Assembly (NCBI GenBank): GCA_929200405.1
Contig: CAKMZF010000005.1
Span: 1-37,115 of the forward strand
Reading direction: 5' to 3'
Source of the DNA: an uncultured Gammaproteobacteria bacterium
Lineage (GTDB): Bacteria; Pseudomonadota; Gammaproteobacteria; Cardiobacteriales; CAKMZF01
Length of the DNA: 37,115 bases
The position numbers and the translations under genes were made by a program. The notes under the pieces were generated by a model. That model did not search any database, was not told the origin of the DNA, and saw nothing but the letters and a program-made list of their open reading frames with translations. Positions 15,544-25,114 of this stretch are shown here, piece by piece. Position 1 is the first letter of the stretch; each line of letters starts with the position of its first letter.

Positions 15544-17439
15544 TTAGCTTTCTAACTCCATCCATCGATCCATCTTAGCTTCCAGCTCTTGTTGTAATTT
15601 TTTCAGTTCGTCACTCACTGTCGCAGCTTTTATTGGATCATCATATAAAGTCACATCTTGCAGTTGTTCAGATACCTTGCTAATTTTGACTTCTAACTTT
15701 TCAATTTGATTCGGCAATTTACCTAACTCACGCTGCTCTTCATAGCTTAACTTAGCTTTAACTGGAACTTGTTTTACTTCTACAACTTTTTCTGGTTTTT
15801 TCTTGCTCTTAGTCGACTTAGTCTCAGAAACTACTGGCTCTGGTCGTTGGCGCAGCCAATCTTGATAGCCACCGACATACTCATTGAGATCACCATTTTC
15901 AAATACCAGAGTACTGGTGGCGATATTGTCTAAAAAAGCTCTGTCGTGGCTGATTAGTAGCAATGTGCCATCATAGTTGACCAACAGATCTTCTAGTACT
16001 TCTAGAGTCTCGATATCCAAATCATTGGTTGGCTCATCCATCACCAGCACATTTATTGGCTTGGTAAACAACTTCGCTAGCAATACTCTGTTTCGCTCTC
16101 CTCCTGATAAAGTACCCACTGGGGTTCTTATCCGTTCTGGAGAAAATAGGAAGTCTTGCATATAGCTCATTATGTGTCTGGGCTTGCCATTGATATTAAC
16201 AAAATCACTGCCTTCACGAATATTATCAATAATAGATAAATTATCTTGCAGAGTATCCCTTAGCTGATCTAAATAGCCAATTTCCAGATTCATGCCATAT
16301 TTGATACTACCCTCTGTTGGTTCAATAGCACCCAACAACACTTTAATCAACGAGCTTTTACCAACCCCATTGGGACCAATAATACCGATTTTATCGCCCC
16401 TAACAATGGTAGTAGTTAAGTCGGTAAATAATGGTTTACCATCAAATTGCAAGCCAATTTTTCGGGTTTGCGCAATAATCTTACTGCTACGCTCTCCTTG
16501 TGAGATATTGATATTGGCATTTTTTTGTTGGCTACGTCGCTGAGCCCTTTCCGCTCGCATTTTCTCCAGCGCTCTTACCCTGCCTTCATTACGAGTTCTC
16601 CGAGCTTTTATGCCTTGTCGTATCCAAACCTCTTCATCTGCTAGTTTCTTATCAAATAACTTATTCTCAGACTGCTCTGCTGCCAGCATATCTGCTTTGC
16701 GCTTTTGGTAGGTCTGATAGTTCCCAGGAAAACTAAACAGCTGCCCTCTGTCAATTTCTACAATCCTATTAGCAACTTTATTAATAAAGGTTCTATCGTG
16801 GCTAACGAATATCAAAGTGCCATCATAGTTAGCAAATAAATTTTCTAAAAACTCTATAGATGCAACATCCAGATGGTTGGTCGGCTCATCCAGAAATAAG
16901 ATATCAGGCTTTTTAACCATCGCCTTTGCTAACATTACTCGGCGCTTTTTACCACCTGATAAAGCATCAAAACTTGCCTCCCCATCTAAACCAAGAGTCG
17001 TTAACACTTGCTCAATTTGGTAATCTGCATCCCAACCATCATGTTGTTCAATATAGCTTTGCAAGCTATCAAATTCTTTTTCTAACGTCGCCAACTGCTG
17101 AAGGTTGGCTTCTGCCATCTCCACGCCTACTAGCTGATAACGCTCTAACGCATCCAACACAGGCTTTATCGCTAAACTCACTACATCAAAGACTCTACCT
17201 GATATTTGATCAGGTATCTCTTGCTCAAAATAGCCGGTGGTAATATCATTGTGCCAAGTAATCTCGCCCTCATCTGGCTGTATTTGTCCAGCTAACATAC
17301 GCATCAGCGTTGACTTTCCTGCCCCATTTCGCCCAATGAAAGCCACTTTTTCTTTGGTCTCAATGGTAATGTCTACATTATCTAGCAATGGCGCAAGTCC
17401 AAAGCTATGCTTGAGTTTTCGGGCGCTAATTAATGCCAT
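15544..17439 (-). CDS. uup: ABC-F ATPase Uup
   Basis: A 631-residue soluble protein with two ABC cassettes and no membrane segments, typical of the ABC-F family acting on ribosomes. First cassette: Walker A GRNGAGKST (about 36-44), signature LSGGKKRR, Walker B LFLDEPTNHLD. Second cassette: GPNGVGKSS (about 353), LSGGERNR and VMDEPTNDLD. The roughly 90-residue linker is the basic P-site tRNA interaction motif region (RRTRNEGRVRALEKM). After residue 540 a Lys/Glu-rich linker and a C-terminal coiled coil (IEKLEVKISKVSEQL) identify the Uup branch, known to bind DNA, influence transposon excision and help assemble or rescue ribosomes. It has a short divergent gap with the M24B peptidase gene, so the two promoters share the 17440-17592 region. 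Confidence 0.93.
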   Translation of the reverse strand: MALISARKLKHSFGLAPLLDNVDITIETKEKVAFIGRNGAGKSTLMRMLAGQIQPDEGEITWHNDITTGYFEQEIPDQISGRVFDVVSLAIKPVLDALERYQLVGVEMAEANLQQLATLEKEFDSLQSYIEQHDGWDADYQIEQVLTTLGLDGEASFDALSGGKKRRVMLAKAMVKKPDILFLDEPTNHLDVASIEFLENLFANYDGTLIFVSHDRTFINKVANRIVEIDRGQLFSFPGNYQTYQKRKADMLAAEQSENKLFDKKLADEEVWIRQGIKARRTRNEGRVRALEKMRAERAQRRSQQKNANINISQGERSSKIIAQTRKIGLQFDGKPLFTDLTTTIVRGDKIGIIGPNGVGKSSLIKVLLGAIEPTEGSIKYGMNLEIGYLDQLRDTLQDNLSIIDNIREGSDFVNINGKPRHIMSYMQDFLFSPERIRTPVGTLSGGERNRVLLAKLFTKPINVLVMDEPTNDLDIETLEVLEDLLVNYDGTLLLISHDRAFLDNIATSTLVFENGDLNEYVGGYQDWLRQRPEPVVSETKSTKSKKKPEKVVEVKQVPVKAKLSYEEQRELGKLPNQIEKLEVKISKVSEQLQDVTLYDDPIKAATVSDELKKLQQELEAKMDRWMELES

Positions 17440-17592
17440 ATTTTTATTTTATCTGCGTCAAGAGTTGAAAGTGCTGAAAAGCACTAAGTGAAAAACAATG
17501 AAAAAATCAGACAAATCTTAGCATAGTTTTATCCGCTTCACGCAGCTTGTCTGCTAAGATATAAGTATCTATATCAACCAATAGCTTGATTT

Positions 17593-19452
17593 ATGCAAAC
17601 CCACTTTCAATCTCAAAACTCAGGATCGAAGAAATACACCGAGCATGATGCCCGTGCCAAGAATATTAATGAGGCGACCTCCCGCTTAGATGCTCTGCGT
17701 ACACTTATCAAAGCGCAAGGTTATTCCGGCTATATCTTACCGAGAAGTGATGAATTTCAAGGTGAATATGTCCCCGCGCATGCAATGCGACTCGCTTGGT
17801 TGACAGGCTTTACTGGCTCAGCCGGTTTTGTTTTTATTACCCTCGATAAAGCCACTCTGTTTGTAGATGGCCGCTATACTTTACAAGTTACCCAGCAAAC
17901 AGAAAGTACGCTCTATGACTATGATGTCTTGGATTATCAGCAATTGGCAACAGCTATTAACCAACAACTTTCGGCAACTGACAAGCTAGGTTTTGATCCT
18001 TCATTGTGGACAAGGAAACAGCTACAAGCAATTCAGCAACAAACCGCAAGTGAAATTACTTGGCAGCCAACAGAGAAAGTCTTGATCGATGAGATTTGGA
18101 GTGATGCACCTGCTAAACCTTCTGGAAAACCATACTCTCTCTCTCTTAAATACGCTGGGGTAAATTTCACCAATAAGATACAGCAGACGCTTTATTTACT
18201 GCCTAAAGCAGTAGAGCTGTATTTTGTCAGTAAACCCGAAGATTTATGCTGGCTGCTAAATGTCAGAGGAAATGATGTTGCCTGTACGCCTTTTGTGCTC
18301 TCGACATTGCTAATCCATAGAAATGGCAGCATCAGCTGGTTTATAAAACCTGAGCGAGTCGATGACGATTTGAAACAACGTCTTGGTGATAATATCCAGA
18401 TTTATCACCCTTCAGCACTGGAATCTGTCATCAAGAATACTATCTCCTCGACTGACATCAATAATGCTGGACTCACATTGGCGACTGATTTCTCTCAAAC
18501 CAGTGAACAACACTTACGACTATTCGAATCACTGATAACAACGATAGATTATGCCAATCCCATTAGTGATCTCAAATCCATTAAGAATATTACCGAACAA
18601 GCTGGCAGCCGCGCGGCACACCAGCGTGATGGTATTGCGATGGTAAAATTTTTACATTGGCTAGAAACCTCAGCACTGCAAGAAGGTGCTCACGAGTTAG
18701 ATTTAGACCAAAAACTATTGAACTTACGCGGCGAGAGTGATCTATTTAGGGACGTTAGCTTTGACAGTATTACCGGATCTGGCCCGCATGGCGCCATCGT
18801 TCACTACCGAGTAACAGAAGAGAGTAACCGTAAGTTGCAACCCAATGAGATTGTTCTGGTTGACTCCGGTGGTCAATACCCAGATGGCACAACTGACATC
18901 ACCAGAACAGTTATCCTTGGCACAGCAACTACAGAGCAAAAAAAGCGCTTTACGCAAGTGCTTAAAGGCCATATACAGTTAGCACTGGCAAAATTCCCCG
19001 CTGGGATTACGGGCGCTCACTTAGATATTCTCGCCCGTGCCGCCCTGTGGAAAGATGGCGAGGATTTCGATCACGGTACAGGTCATGGTGTAGGCAGCTT
19101 TCTTTCTGTCCATGAGGGACCACAAAGCATTTCTCGGCGTAGCAATGTCCCCCTTAAAGCGGGTATGATTGTCTCTAATGAGCCAGGCTTTTACAAAAAT
19201 GACGAATATGGTATTCGCATTGAAAATCTGGTGCTGATTATCAATGCGGAAACTAACGGTAGTCGAGATATGATGGCCTTTGAAACCCTTACTTTAGCGC
19301 CTATTCAGCAAGATTTAATTGACAAGTCTATGCTTACTATCGATGAGATCACATGGCTTAATCGATATCATCAAACTGTCTATGACACCTTGTACAGTCA
19401 GCTACCTGCAGATACTCAATTATGGCTAAAGGCTGCAACTCTTGCCCTTTAA
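17593..19452 (+). CDS. Xaa-Pro aminopeptidase, M24B long form
   Basis: A 619-residue metallopeptidase that removes N-terminal residues before proline. Two creatinase-like N-terminal domains (LPRSDEFQGEYVPA and LAWLTGFTGSAG at about 52-82) precede the pita-bread catalytic domain. The dinuclear metal ligands expected for the family are visible: Asp424 and Asp435 in VDSGGQYPDGTTDITR, His498 in HGTGHGVG, Glu530 in NEPGF and Glu544 in RIENL. The length matches the roughly 600-residue eukaryotic-like/proteobacterial form, not E. coli PepP (441). The first 30 residues are not conserved and lack a good ribosome binding site, so translation may begin slightly later. No signal peptide, so cytoplasmic. 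Its end overlaps the upstream part of the coq7 frame, suggesting co-transcription. Confidence 0.9.
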   Translation: MQTHFQSQNSGSKKYTEHDARAKNINEATSRLDALRTLIKAQGYSGYILPRSDEFQGEYVPAHAMRLAWLTGFTGSAGFVFITLDKATLFVDGRYTLQVTQQTESTLYDYDVLDYQQLATAINQQLSATDKLGFDPSLWTRKQLQAIQQQTASEITWQPTEKVLIDEIWSDAPAKPSGKPYSLSLKYAGVNFTNKIQQTLYLLPKAVELYFVSKPEDLCWLLNVRGNDVACTPFVLSTLLIHRNGSISWFIKPERVDDDLKQRLGDNIQIYHPSALESVIKNTISSTDINNAGLTLATDFSQTSEQHLRLFESLITTIDYANPISDLKSIKNITEQAGSRAAHQRDGIAMVKFLHWLETSALQEGAHELDLDQKLLNLRGESDLFRDVSFDSITGSGPHGAIVHYRVTEESNRKLQPNEIVLVDSGGQYPDGTTDITRTVILGTATTEQKKRFTQVLKGHIQLALAKFPAGITGAHLDILARAALWKDGEDFDHGTGHGVGSFLSVHEGPQSISRRSNVPLKAGMIVSNEPGFYKNDEYGIRIENLVLIINAETNGSRDMMAFETLTLAPIQQDLIDKSMLTIDEITWLNRYHQTVYDTLYSQLPADTQLWLKAATLAL

Positions 19453-19472
19453 CAGACGATACCAATAATGCT

Positions 19473-20129
19473 ATGAAACAATATACCCAACTGGATCGAT
19501 TTATCTCTCAATTTGATACCACAATTAAAACACTTTTCGGTGGTATTGAAGCACAGGCTACTCGTCCAAGCCCTGCTGATAATCCTAATGACAGTTTAGA
19601 CAGCGATGCTGCCTTAGATAACTCTGAACGACTACAATCTGCAAGACTGATGCGAGTCAATCATTGCGGTGAAATCTGTGCTCAAGCTTTGTATCAAGGC
19701 CAAGCATTAACAGCAAAAAATCCTACCATTAAAGTATTGCTAAACCACAGCGCTGAAGAAGAAAAAGATCATCTCGCTTGGTGCGAGCAAAGATTAACTC
19801 AGCTTGATAGCCATACCACTTATCTCGGTCCATTTTTCTATGCTGGAAGCTTCGCCATAGGGGTTACTGCTGGTGCGCTTGGTGACCAATGGAATTTAGG
19901 TTTTGTTGGCGAGACTGAAAAACAAGTCGAGCAGCATCTAGCAAGTCATTTGGAAAAAATTTCAACAGCTGATCTCAAAAGTCGGGCGATAATAAAGCAA
20001 ATGCAGCAAGATGAGATAAACCATGGCAACACTGCTATGAATGCCGGCGGTGCGACCCTACCGAAGCCTATACAAGCGGTGATGCAACTGACCAGCAAAG
20101 CCATGACTGCAACTACCTATTGGGTATAA
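19473..20129 (+). CDS. coq7: 3-demethoxyubiquinol 3-hydroxylase (Coq7 type)
   Basis: A di-iron monooxygenase for the penultimate ring hydroxylation in ubiquinone synthesis; it replaces UbiF of enterics. The 218-residue product aligns throughout with Pseudomonas Coq7: LMRVNHCGEICAQALYQGQA, EEEKDHLAWCEQR, and QDEINHGNTA supply the EXXH-type iron ligands (two helical pairs), with the intervening E in EKQVEQHL. The protein is a peripheral inner-membrane helical bundle. ATG 19473 (MKQYTQLDRF) fits the family N-terminus better than ATG 19422, which would add 17 unconserved residues and overlap the peptidase gene; neither has a strong Shine-Dalgarno. Being downstream of the peptidase with almost no gap suggests one transcript, though the functions are unrelated. 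Confidence 0.93.
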   Translation: MKQYTQLDRFISQFDTTIKTLFGGIEAQATRPSPADNPNDSLDSDAALDNSERLQSARLMRVNHCGEICAQALYQGQALTAKNPTIKVLLNHSAEEEKDHLAWCEQRLTQLDSHTTYLGPFFYAGSFAIGVTAGALGDQWNLGFVGETEKQVEQHLASHLEKISTADLKSRAIIKQMQQDEINHGNTAMNAGGATLPKPIQAVMQLTSKAMTATTYWV

Positions 20130-20140
20130 AATTATCACGT

Positions 20141-20181
20141 AGATCACAAAAAGGGCTGAATGTCGGTCCTTCTTGTGATCT
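20141..20181. terminator. Long hairpin between convergent coq7 and the asd operon
   Basis: AGATCACAA (20141-20149) pairs with TTGTGATCT (20173-20181), and after one A-C mismatch the stem continues AAGGG/TCCTT to a loop of 11 nt. It sits between convergent transcription units and is the only strong structure there. A U-tract is missing on both sides, so it may be a Rho-assisted or mRNA-protecting end. Confidence 0.5.
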
Positions 20182-20206
20182 GAGTATTTAAGAGACTCTA
20201 TAAAGA

Positions 20207-20539
20207 CTAAGATACTCGCTCATAGGCCAGTTGAAAAAACATATTGCCCCACGTTGCTACCAATAACAGCCACAGTACAAGATCAAAACTGAGTATTTGA
20301 CGATAGGCGTAGCGCTGCTCGTCAGTATCCGTAAACTTCGTAGATAATGCTTTGGCAAGCCACATATCAAATGGCATTGCCCAAATTAAGAAAATCGCAA
20401 AGCCTGGACAATATAAGTCAACTAATATCTCTAAAAAGGCATCTCCGCTCTCACGAAAAAAATAGGAAATAACAACAAAAAAAGCAAGAACGCCGCCCAT
20501 AATCCGAGCGGGTCCTATATATTGCCATCTAGATTTCAC
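20207..20539 (-). CDS. Small three-helix membrane protein coupled to asd
   Basis: A 110-residue protein I do not recognise. It has three hydrophobic segments: about 13-27 ([15 protein letters not shown]), 36-55 (around [15 protein letters not shown]) and 83-103 ([19 protein letters not shown]), with a charged loop of Lys, Asp and Glu at 64-79. The start is GTG, and GTGA overlaps the asd stop by 4 nt, so translation should depend on ribosomes finishing asd. The arrangement suggests co-expression with asd but not a known role in lysine/threonine synthesis. Codon use looks like its neighbours, so it is a native gene. Likely an inner-membrane protein; function unknown. Confidence 0.75.
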   Translation of the reverse strand: MKSRWQYIGPARIMGGVLAFFVVISYFFRESGDAFLEILVDLYCPGFAIFLIWAMPFDMWLAKALSTKFTDTDEQRYAYRQILSFDLVLWLLLVATWGNMFFQLAYERVS

Positions 20540-21681
20540 AGTTCAGCGCCAAGAATGATACGCAATACACGCCGCAATGGCTCTGCCGCACCCCATAATA
20601 GCTGATCTCCACAGGTGAAAAGATTTAGATATTCATCACCCATTGCCATCTTGCGAACACGACCTACCGGAACTGTTAAACGCCCTGAAACTGCAGCTGG
20701 TGTTAATCGTTCAACCGTTTGCTCTTTTTTATTTGGGACGAAATCAACCCATTGATTCGCTTCTGCAATTAACTGTTCGATGTCTGCCAAGGGGACGTCT
20801 TTTTTGAGCTTGATCATCGCTCCCTGAGCGTGACAACGCATTGCACCGATCCGAACGCAAGTGCCATCAATCGGAATACCAGCTTGCCTGGCATCATCGG
20901 TAAATGCTGTAGGGCCATTGAGGCCAAGAATTTTATTAGCTTCGGCACACGCCTTCCACTCTTCACGACTTTGGCCATTGGGTAACTCTGAATCAATCCA
21001 AGGGATCAATGAACCCGCTAGTGGTACTCCAAATTGATCGGTAGGCAAAGAACCATCATTTAATTTAGCAGTTACTTTTCGGTCTATCTCTAAAATGGCG
21101 GAAGCTGGATCTGCTAACTCACTGCTAACGCCATCTCTAAGCTCACCCATTTGGTTTAATAGCTCACGCATATGTCGCGCACCACCGCCAGATGCAGCTT
21201 GATAAGACATCACACTCGCCCACTCAACCAAATCTTCGTTAAAGAGACCATTCATACCCATCATCAGCAAGCTTACTGTACAATTGCCACCGACAAAATC
21301 ACGGACTGAGTTTAAAGAGCGATCAATCACATGCCTATTGACTGGGTCTAAAACAATAATAGAGCTATCCGACATCCGCAGACTTGAAGCCGCATCTATC
21401 CAATACCCCTGCCAGCCTGTTTCACGAAGCTCGACGTGCATTTTTTTAGTATAGTCGCCGCCCTGACAAGTCAAAATAATATCGCAGCCCTCTAGCGCTT
21501 CAACCGAGTAGGCATCTTCTAAACGCGACGCACCTTGCCCAACATCTGGTGCTACGCCACCACTGTTAGAGGTCGAGAAAAAAACAGGAATAAAGTGTGA
21601 AAAATCATTCTCTTCCTGCATTCTATCCATCAACACGGAACCAACCATTCCGCGCCAGCCTACAATACCAACTCTTTGCAT
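20536..21681 (-). CDS. asd: Aspartate-semialdehyde dehydrogenase
   Basis: Reduces aspartyl-phosphate to aspartate semialdehyde with NADPH, the branch point to lysine/diaminopimelate, threonine and methionine. At 381 residues it belongs to the Gram-negative Asd class (E. coli 367). The NADP-binding start [18 protein letters not shown], catalytic Cys134 in [11 protein letters not shown], the [12 protein letters not shown] segment and the [10 protein letters not shown] motif with the catalytic His near 280 are all visible. AGGAAAT precedes ATG 21681. The downstream membrane-protein gene overlaps it by 4 nt, and a 41-nt gap separates it from the upstream ligase-like gene, so all three may form one operon. 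Confidence 0.96.
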   Translation of the reverse strand: MQRVGIVGWRGMVGSVLMDRMQEENDFSHFIPVFFSTSNSGGVAPDVGQGASRLEDAYSVEALEGCDIILTCQGGDYTKKMHVELRETGWQGYWIDAASSLRMSDSSIIVLDPVNRHVIDRSLNSVRDFVGGNCTVSLLMMGMNGLFNEDLVEWASVMSYQAASGGGARHMRELLNQMGELRDGVSSELADPASAILEIDRKVTAKLNDGSLPTDQFGVPLAGSLIPWIDSELPNGQSREEWKACAEANKILGLNGPTAFTDDARQAGIPIDGTCVRIGAMRCHAQGAMIKLKKDVPLADIEQLIAEANQWVDFVPNKKEQTVERLTPAAVSGRLTVPVGRVRKMAMGDEYLNLFTCGDQLLWGAAEPLRRVLRIILGAEL

Positions 21682-21722
21682 TATAATTTCCTAAGTTAAA
21701 TGTTAATTACAGTAAATCTTGA

Positions 21723-24311
21723 TTATGAATTCTGTTTAGCAGCAGCCAATCGTTTACGCAAACTCTCTGTTAGTTCACTTTCTGGTCTTTGCTTCTCAAT
21801 TGCAGTCAATAACTGCTCCGCCTGATCTAATTTTTTGGCGTGAAGATAAAGCCTTACTAAGTCGGCCTTATATTTGGTATTAATACCTTTACCATCCATA
21901 GCAATTTGCAAATATTTCTCACCCTTATCCAAAAGTTTTGTTCTTGTTGCTGCATCTGTAACCTTAAGTGCTGCACCAAGATAGCGTCTCCCAAGAGAAT
22001 TCGCATAGCGGTGTTGCACACCCTGAGGCCAAGTGGGAAATTTCTTTTCCATTTTATCCAAGTGTTGATACACTAGGATCATTTTTTTATTGGTATGACT
22101 TATGCGTAATAAATTATTCCAAGCGCCATCACGCTTATAAGTCGACACTAAATCAGCCCTGCTTAGGTTCGCTGTCACTCGCTCCACAGCTTGCCCTTTC
22201 CCACATTGCACTTTAGAGAATATCGCGCTATAAAACTTTGGACTATAGCCCTCTTTTAACAGACTATCCGCAGCGGCATCGACAGCCTTGCAATCTTGCC
22301 GAGACGAAAATGTTGAAAGAATAGCAGGAAAAGTCCAATGATAATTCGCATGTAATAGTAATGGACTTTGGTTTATCTTTAATGATTTCCACTGCCCTGT
22401 GGAAATATTTTCATTGGCTTGTGCTAGTCTAGAGCCCCAGAATATATTCAAAGAGAAAACCATAACGCTCAATACCATGATCACAGCGCCTATGCTCCAG
22501 CCAATACTACCGGATAGCACCTTCTGATCACTTACAACCGCTATATCATCTGGGCTACTAACCTCTTGAGCAGTCTTAAACCAAACAAGATTTTTGAGAC
22601 GACTGAACCGACTGTTACTAACCGCTTGAGCATCCTTAAGCTTGTTTTTGGTATCTGAATAAATCCAACCAACCGCAGCCATGTAACACGACACGACCAA
22701 ATAAGGCGATACATATTCATAAGGGAAGGTAAAACTGGCATTTACCATTGTTCCTAAAGCTGCTGCCGTAATCACAATTAGAAATAGAAATTTTTCATAT
22801 CTGTCAGAGTGTTGATAATCGGAATTTTGTAGCAATTTGTATGCACCAAAGCTCATGCGCAATGCATTCGCGACTAAAGCAATGAAAAATAGCATTCCGA
22901 TTAAACCAAGTTCCGTTAAAATACTAAAATACTCATTGTGCGGATAACGGATTGCAGAGTCATTCACAATGTCAAAAGCATCGAAATGAAATACTGCATA
23001 AAAACAACCCAGACCGTAACCAACAATTGGGCTAGATTTAAATATCTCCCAAGAATCACGCCATATCTGGATCCGCAGATTTGCGGCACCATTGCCAATA
23101 TCATCAATAACCGCGTTAGAGTCTAGACCTGTAGCCGTAGATTCGGCACGTCCTAAAAGCACATCCCAAAAAGGTACGATAGAAGAATCAAAATAGCTAT
23201 AATTCGCCAACGCGAAGGTAACTAAACCAATCGCCAGCGCATAGATAGTATAATTTTTATACCAAGTCATTGGTGATTCATTAGGCTTTTTAACTAAGAG
23301 CAGGATAGTAAAAAAAATAGCTAGCACTATAAATACAGCTTGCCCTAGCAAAGTAAAATCTAGGAGGATAAGTCCTAATGCCGCAAAACCGAGCGCACCG
23401 ATATAACCAAATATTCTAGCCTTCCCTGGTAGCAAGAAAAGAAGCATTGCAAATATTTCCATACCTATTGCAATGTACGCTGCCCGCGTTTGGGTGTGAA
23501 AAGAGAATAGCAATAACATCGCAGCGCCTACAAAATACAATATTTTCGCTCTTTTCAGCGTGGCGCTACCTATTAAATAAATACACAAAGGAAATGACAG
23601 CACCACTAAATGATTTGCCATGTTTCGGTTGCCAAAGCTAGATGATGGACCAGCAGCCATATCAATCAATCTTTGAACACGACCACCAGCGGCTTTTATC
23701 TCTTGCTCCTGAGCAGGGCTAACCTCTCCATAAACTTGCCATAGACCGATAGCAGCAACTGTAACTCCAGAGAAAAAGATAACTTGTAATAATACTGGTA
23801 ATCCACCTCTGCGAATCACATCATAAGCCCAGAAATACCCGAAAAAACCCATAATCCATATGGTTAATTTCGTCACAGTAAACCCGGGATGATAGGCCCA
23901 AGCCAAGCTTAGAAAGCCATATCCCATTAAAGCAATAATAATCTTACTTTGCAAATTCCAATGAATAATGAGTTTGTTTGTTTTTACCAGCATGATAAAA
24001 ACAAACAACAAAGTTATTGGCATCAACACATTTGAAGCAAATAAATTTTTAACAAATAAATGGTCGGTAATTGATGGTCCACCTATAGTAGCTGATGGGT
24101 TAAAACCATTAATGGCAAAAAATATGGCAAACAAAAATAGATAATGAAAAACGTTTAACGAGTCACCCTTATTGGCAAAAGCCAAATTAGAGCTTGCTGG
24201 ATTCAAACTTGATTGGTTCGCGAAGCCAGACTTCTTTGGAGGAAATTTACTTGAAGGAGACTTTGCCTTCGATAATTTTTGTTTACTGGATATGTTTTTC
24301 TTTTTGGCCAT
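21723..24311 (-). CDS. O-antigen ligase/polymerase (Wzy_C)-like membrane protein
   Basis: An 862-residue inner-membrane protein. A Lys/Ser/Asn-rich cytoplasmic segment of about 45 residues comes first, then about 12 hydrophobic segments to residue 620. The Wzy_C/WaaL core has a large periplasmic loop with RIQIWRDSWEIF, VGYGLGCFYAVF and PHNEYFSILTELGLIGM (about 430-475), the pattern found in O-antigen ligases, O-antigen polymerases and pilin oligosaccharyltransferases. After a last membrane segment the C-terminal 220 residues are soluble and alpha-helical with TPR-like repeats ending LYLHAKKLDQAEQLLTAIEK. Such tails occur in PglL/PilO-type and exopolysaccharide polymerases. No glycan cluster lies beside it, so the acceptor is unknown. 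Start set at ATG 24311; an in-frame GTG at 24320 adds three residues. No clear Shine-Dalgarno for either. Confidence 0.82.
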   Translation of the reverse strand: MAKKKNISSKQKLSKAKSPSSKFPPKKSGFANQSSLNPASSNLAFANKGDSLNVFHYLFLFAIFFAINGFNPSATIGGPSITDHLFVKNLFASNVLMPITLLFVFIMLVKTNKLIIHWNLQSKIIIALMGYGFLSLAWAYHPGFTVTKLTIWIMGFFGYFWAYDVIRRGGLPVLLQVIFFSGVTVAAIGLWQVYGEVSPAQEQEIKAAGGRVQRLIDMAAGPSSSFGNRNMANHLVVLSFPLCIYLIGSATLKRAKILYFVGAAMLLLFSFHTQTRAAYIAIGMEIFAMLLFLLPGKARIFGYIGALGFAALGLILLDFTLLGQAVFIVLAIFFTILLLVKKPNESPMTWYKNYTIYALAIGLVTFALANYSYFDSSIVPFWDVLLGRAESTATGLDSNAVIDDIGNGAANLRIQIWRDSWEIFKSSPIVGYGLGCFYAVFHFDAFDIVNDSAIRYPHNEYFSILTELGLIGMLFFIALVANALRMSFGAYKLLQNSDYQHSDRYEKFLFLIVITAAALGTMVNASFTFPYEYVSPYLVVSCYMAAVGWIYSDTKNKLKDAQAVSNSRFSRLKNLVWFKTAQEVSSPDDIAVVSDQKVLSGSIGWSIGAVIMVLSVMVFSLNIFWGSRLAQANENISTGQWKSLKINQSPLLLHANYHWTFPAILSTFSSRQDCKAVDAAADSLLKEGYSPKFYSAIFSKVQCGKGQAVERVTANLSRADLVSTYKRDGAWNNLLRISHTNKKMILVYQHLDKMEKKFPTWPQGVQHRYANSLGRRYLGAALKVTDAATRTKLLDKGEKYLQIAMDGKGINTKYKADLVRLYLHAKKLDQAEQLLTAIEKQRPESELTESLRKRLAAAKQNS

Positions 24312-24393
24312 TTCAGTCACTGTAGCATAGGAATATATATCTCAGTATTATAACCGAGGTTACCCTATTTGTAGACCTAAAACAGCTGTATAT

Positions 24394-24585
24394 TCAAGGG
24401 AATATTATAACTCCAAAATATTGGTTAATTCTGCCAATCCAAATCACGTCATCAATGTTAAACCCTCGATCCTGAGCCATTGCAATAAACCTCTGCTTTA
24501 TGTCTGCAACAACAGTTACAGCTCTAGTTAGTAACCATAGAAAATTGACACTCAAATCTGAAACAGAAATATATTGGTATCCAAC
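24394..24585 (-). pseudogene. Unassigned decayed coding fragment
   Basis: A 63-codon open frame between two stops, lacking a plausible start and ribosome binding site. It contains SVNFLWLLTRAVTVV and ADIKQRFIAMAQDRGFNIDD followed by VIWIGR, a natural amino-acid composition that looks like part of a real protein. I cannot assign a family. A chance open frame of this size is possible in AT-rich DNA, so support is modest. Confidence 0.3.
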
Positions 24586-24740
24586 TTAATCTAAACCAGA
24601 AAAGACATATAAAACCAAAAAAGGACCAAAAAGTGAAACGTTAAGGCAATCTTCGCTACCATCATTCACCAAATAGGTTTGCCCCGAGCCTCTTTCCATT
24701 TATTTCTAGATTTCAAGTATCCCTTATTGAGAACAACAAC

Positions 24741-24779
24741 CTCACCTCACTCACCTCACTCACCTCACTCACCTCACTC
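24741..24779. repeat. 9-bp tandem repeat, 4.3 copies
   Basis: Unit CTCACCTCA repeated four times perfectly, then CTC. It sits inside the decayed tract and on the minus strand encodes SEV repeats in one frame and stops in another. Most likely a slippage expansion; copy number would be expected to vary between strains. Confidence 0.95.
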
Positions 24780-24991
24780 GCACAATAATGAGTTATCACT
24801 TGACTTAGTCCCTCTCAAATGAATGATCTAATCTGGTTATTTCATACCATTTGCCAAGTAATTATTTATCTCATGTTTTTTACCGGACTGACACTCGCTG
24901 ACATTCTCAAGTAGACACTTAACACTAACAAACAAAACAATACAATTTTCAAGTCTACCTCCATATGTTAAATCACGAAATAAGACTATCG

Positions 24992-25111
24992 TTAGCGACT
25001 ATACAGTTCAGAATTCCCTTTTTTGCATATAGAACAATTACATTCTGTCACCTACTACTTATGCGTCTACACAATTATTCTGATATTTTCACAATGACAA
25101 GTTAATGCCAT
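24992..25111 (-). pseudogene. GFA-family (Mss4-like zinc) gene remnant
   Basis: A single reading frame starting at ATG 25111 with a good GAGG/AGGAG Shine-Dalgarno reads MALTCHCENIRIIV, then TAG, THK, TAG, TAG, then VTECNCSICKKGNSELYSR and TAA. GFA-family proteins (DUF636, named after glutathione-dependent formaldehyde-activating enzyme) start with CHCGxxRxxV and have CNCSxCRK about 25 residues later, both zinc-binding pairs. All four cysteine-motif residues are preserved (CHC and CNCSIC), while three TAG codons stand where Glu or Gln would be expected. Further stops follow and the C-terminal half is not recognisable. This is a recently decayed gene whose frame is still intact across 40 codons. 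Confidence 0.6.
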
Positions 25112-25114
25112 ACT

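Noticed and set aside
24741-24779. Repeat array as a CRISPR
   Set aside because: Units are 9 bp and contiguous with no spacers.
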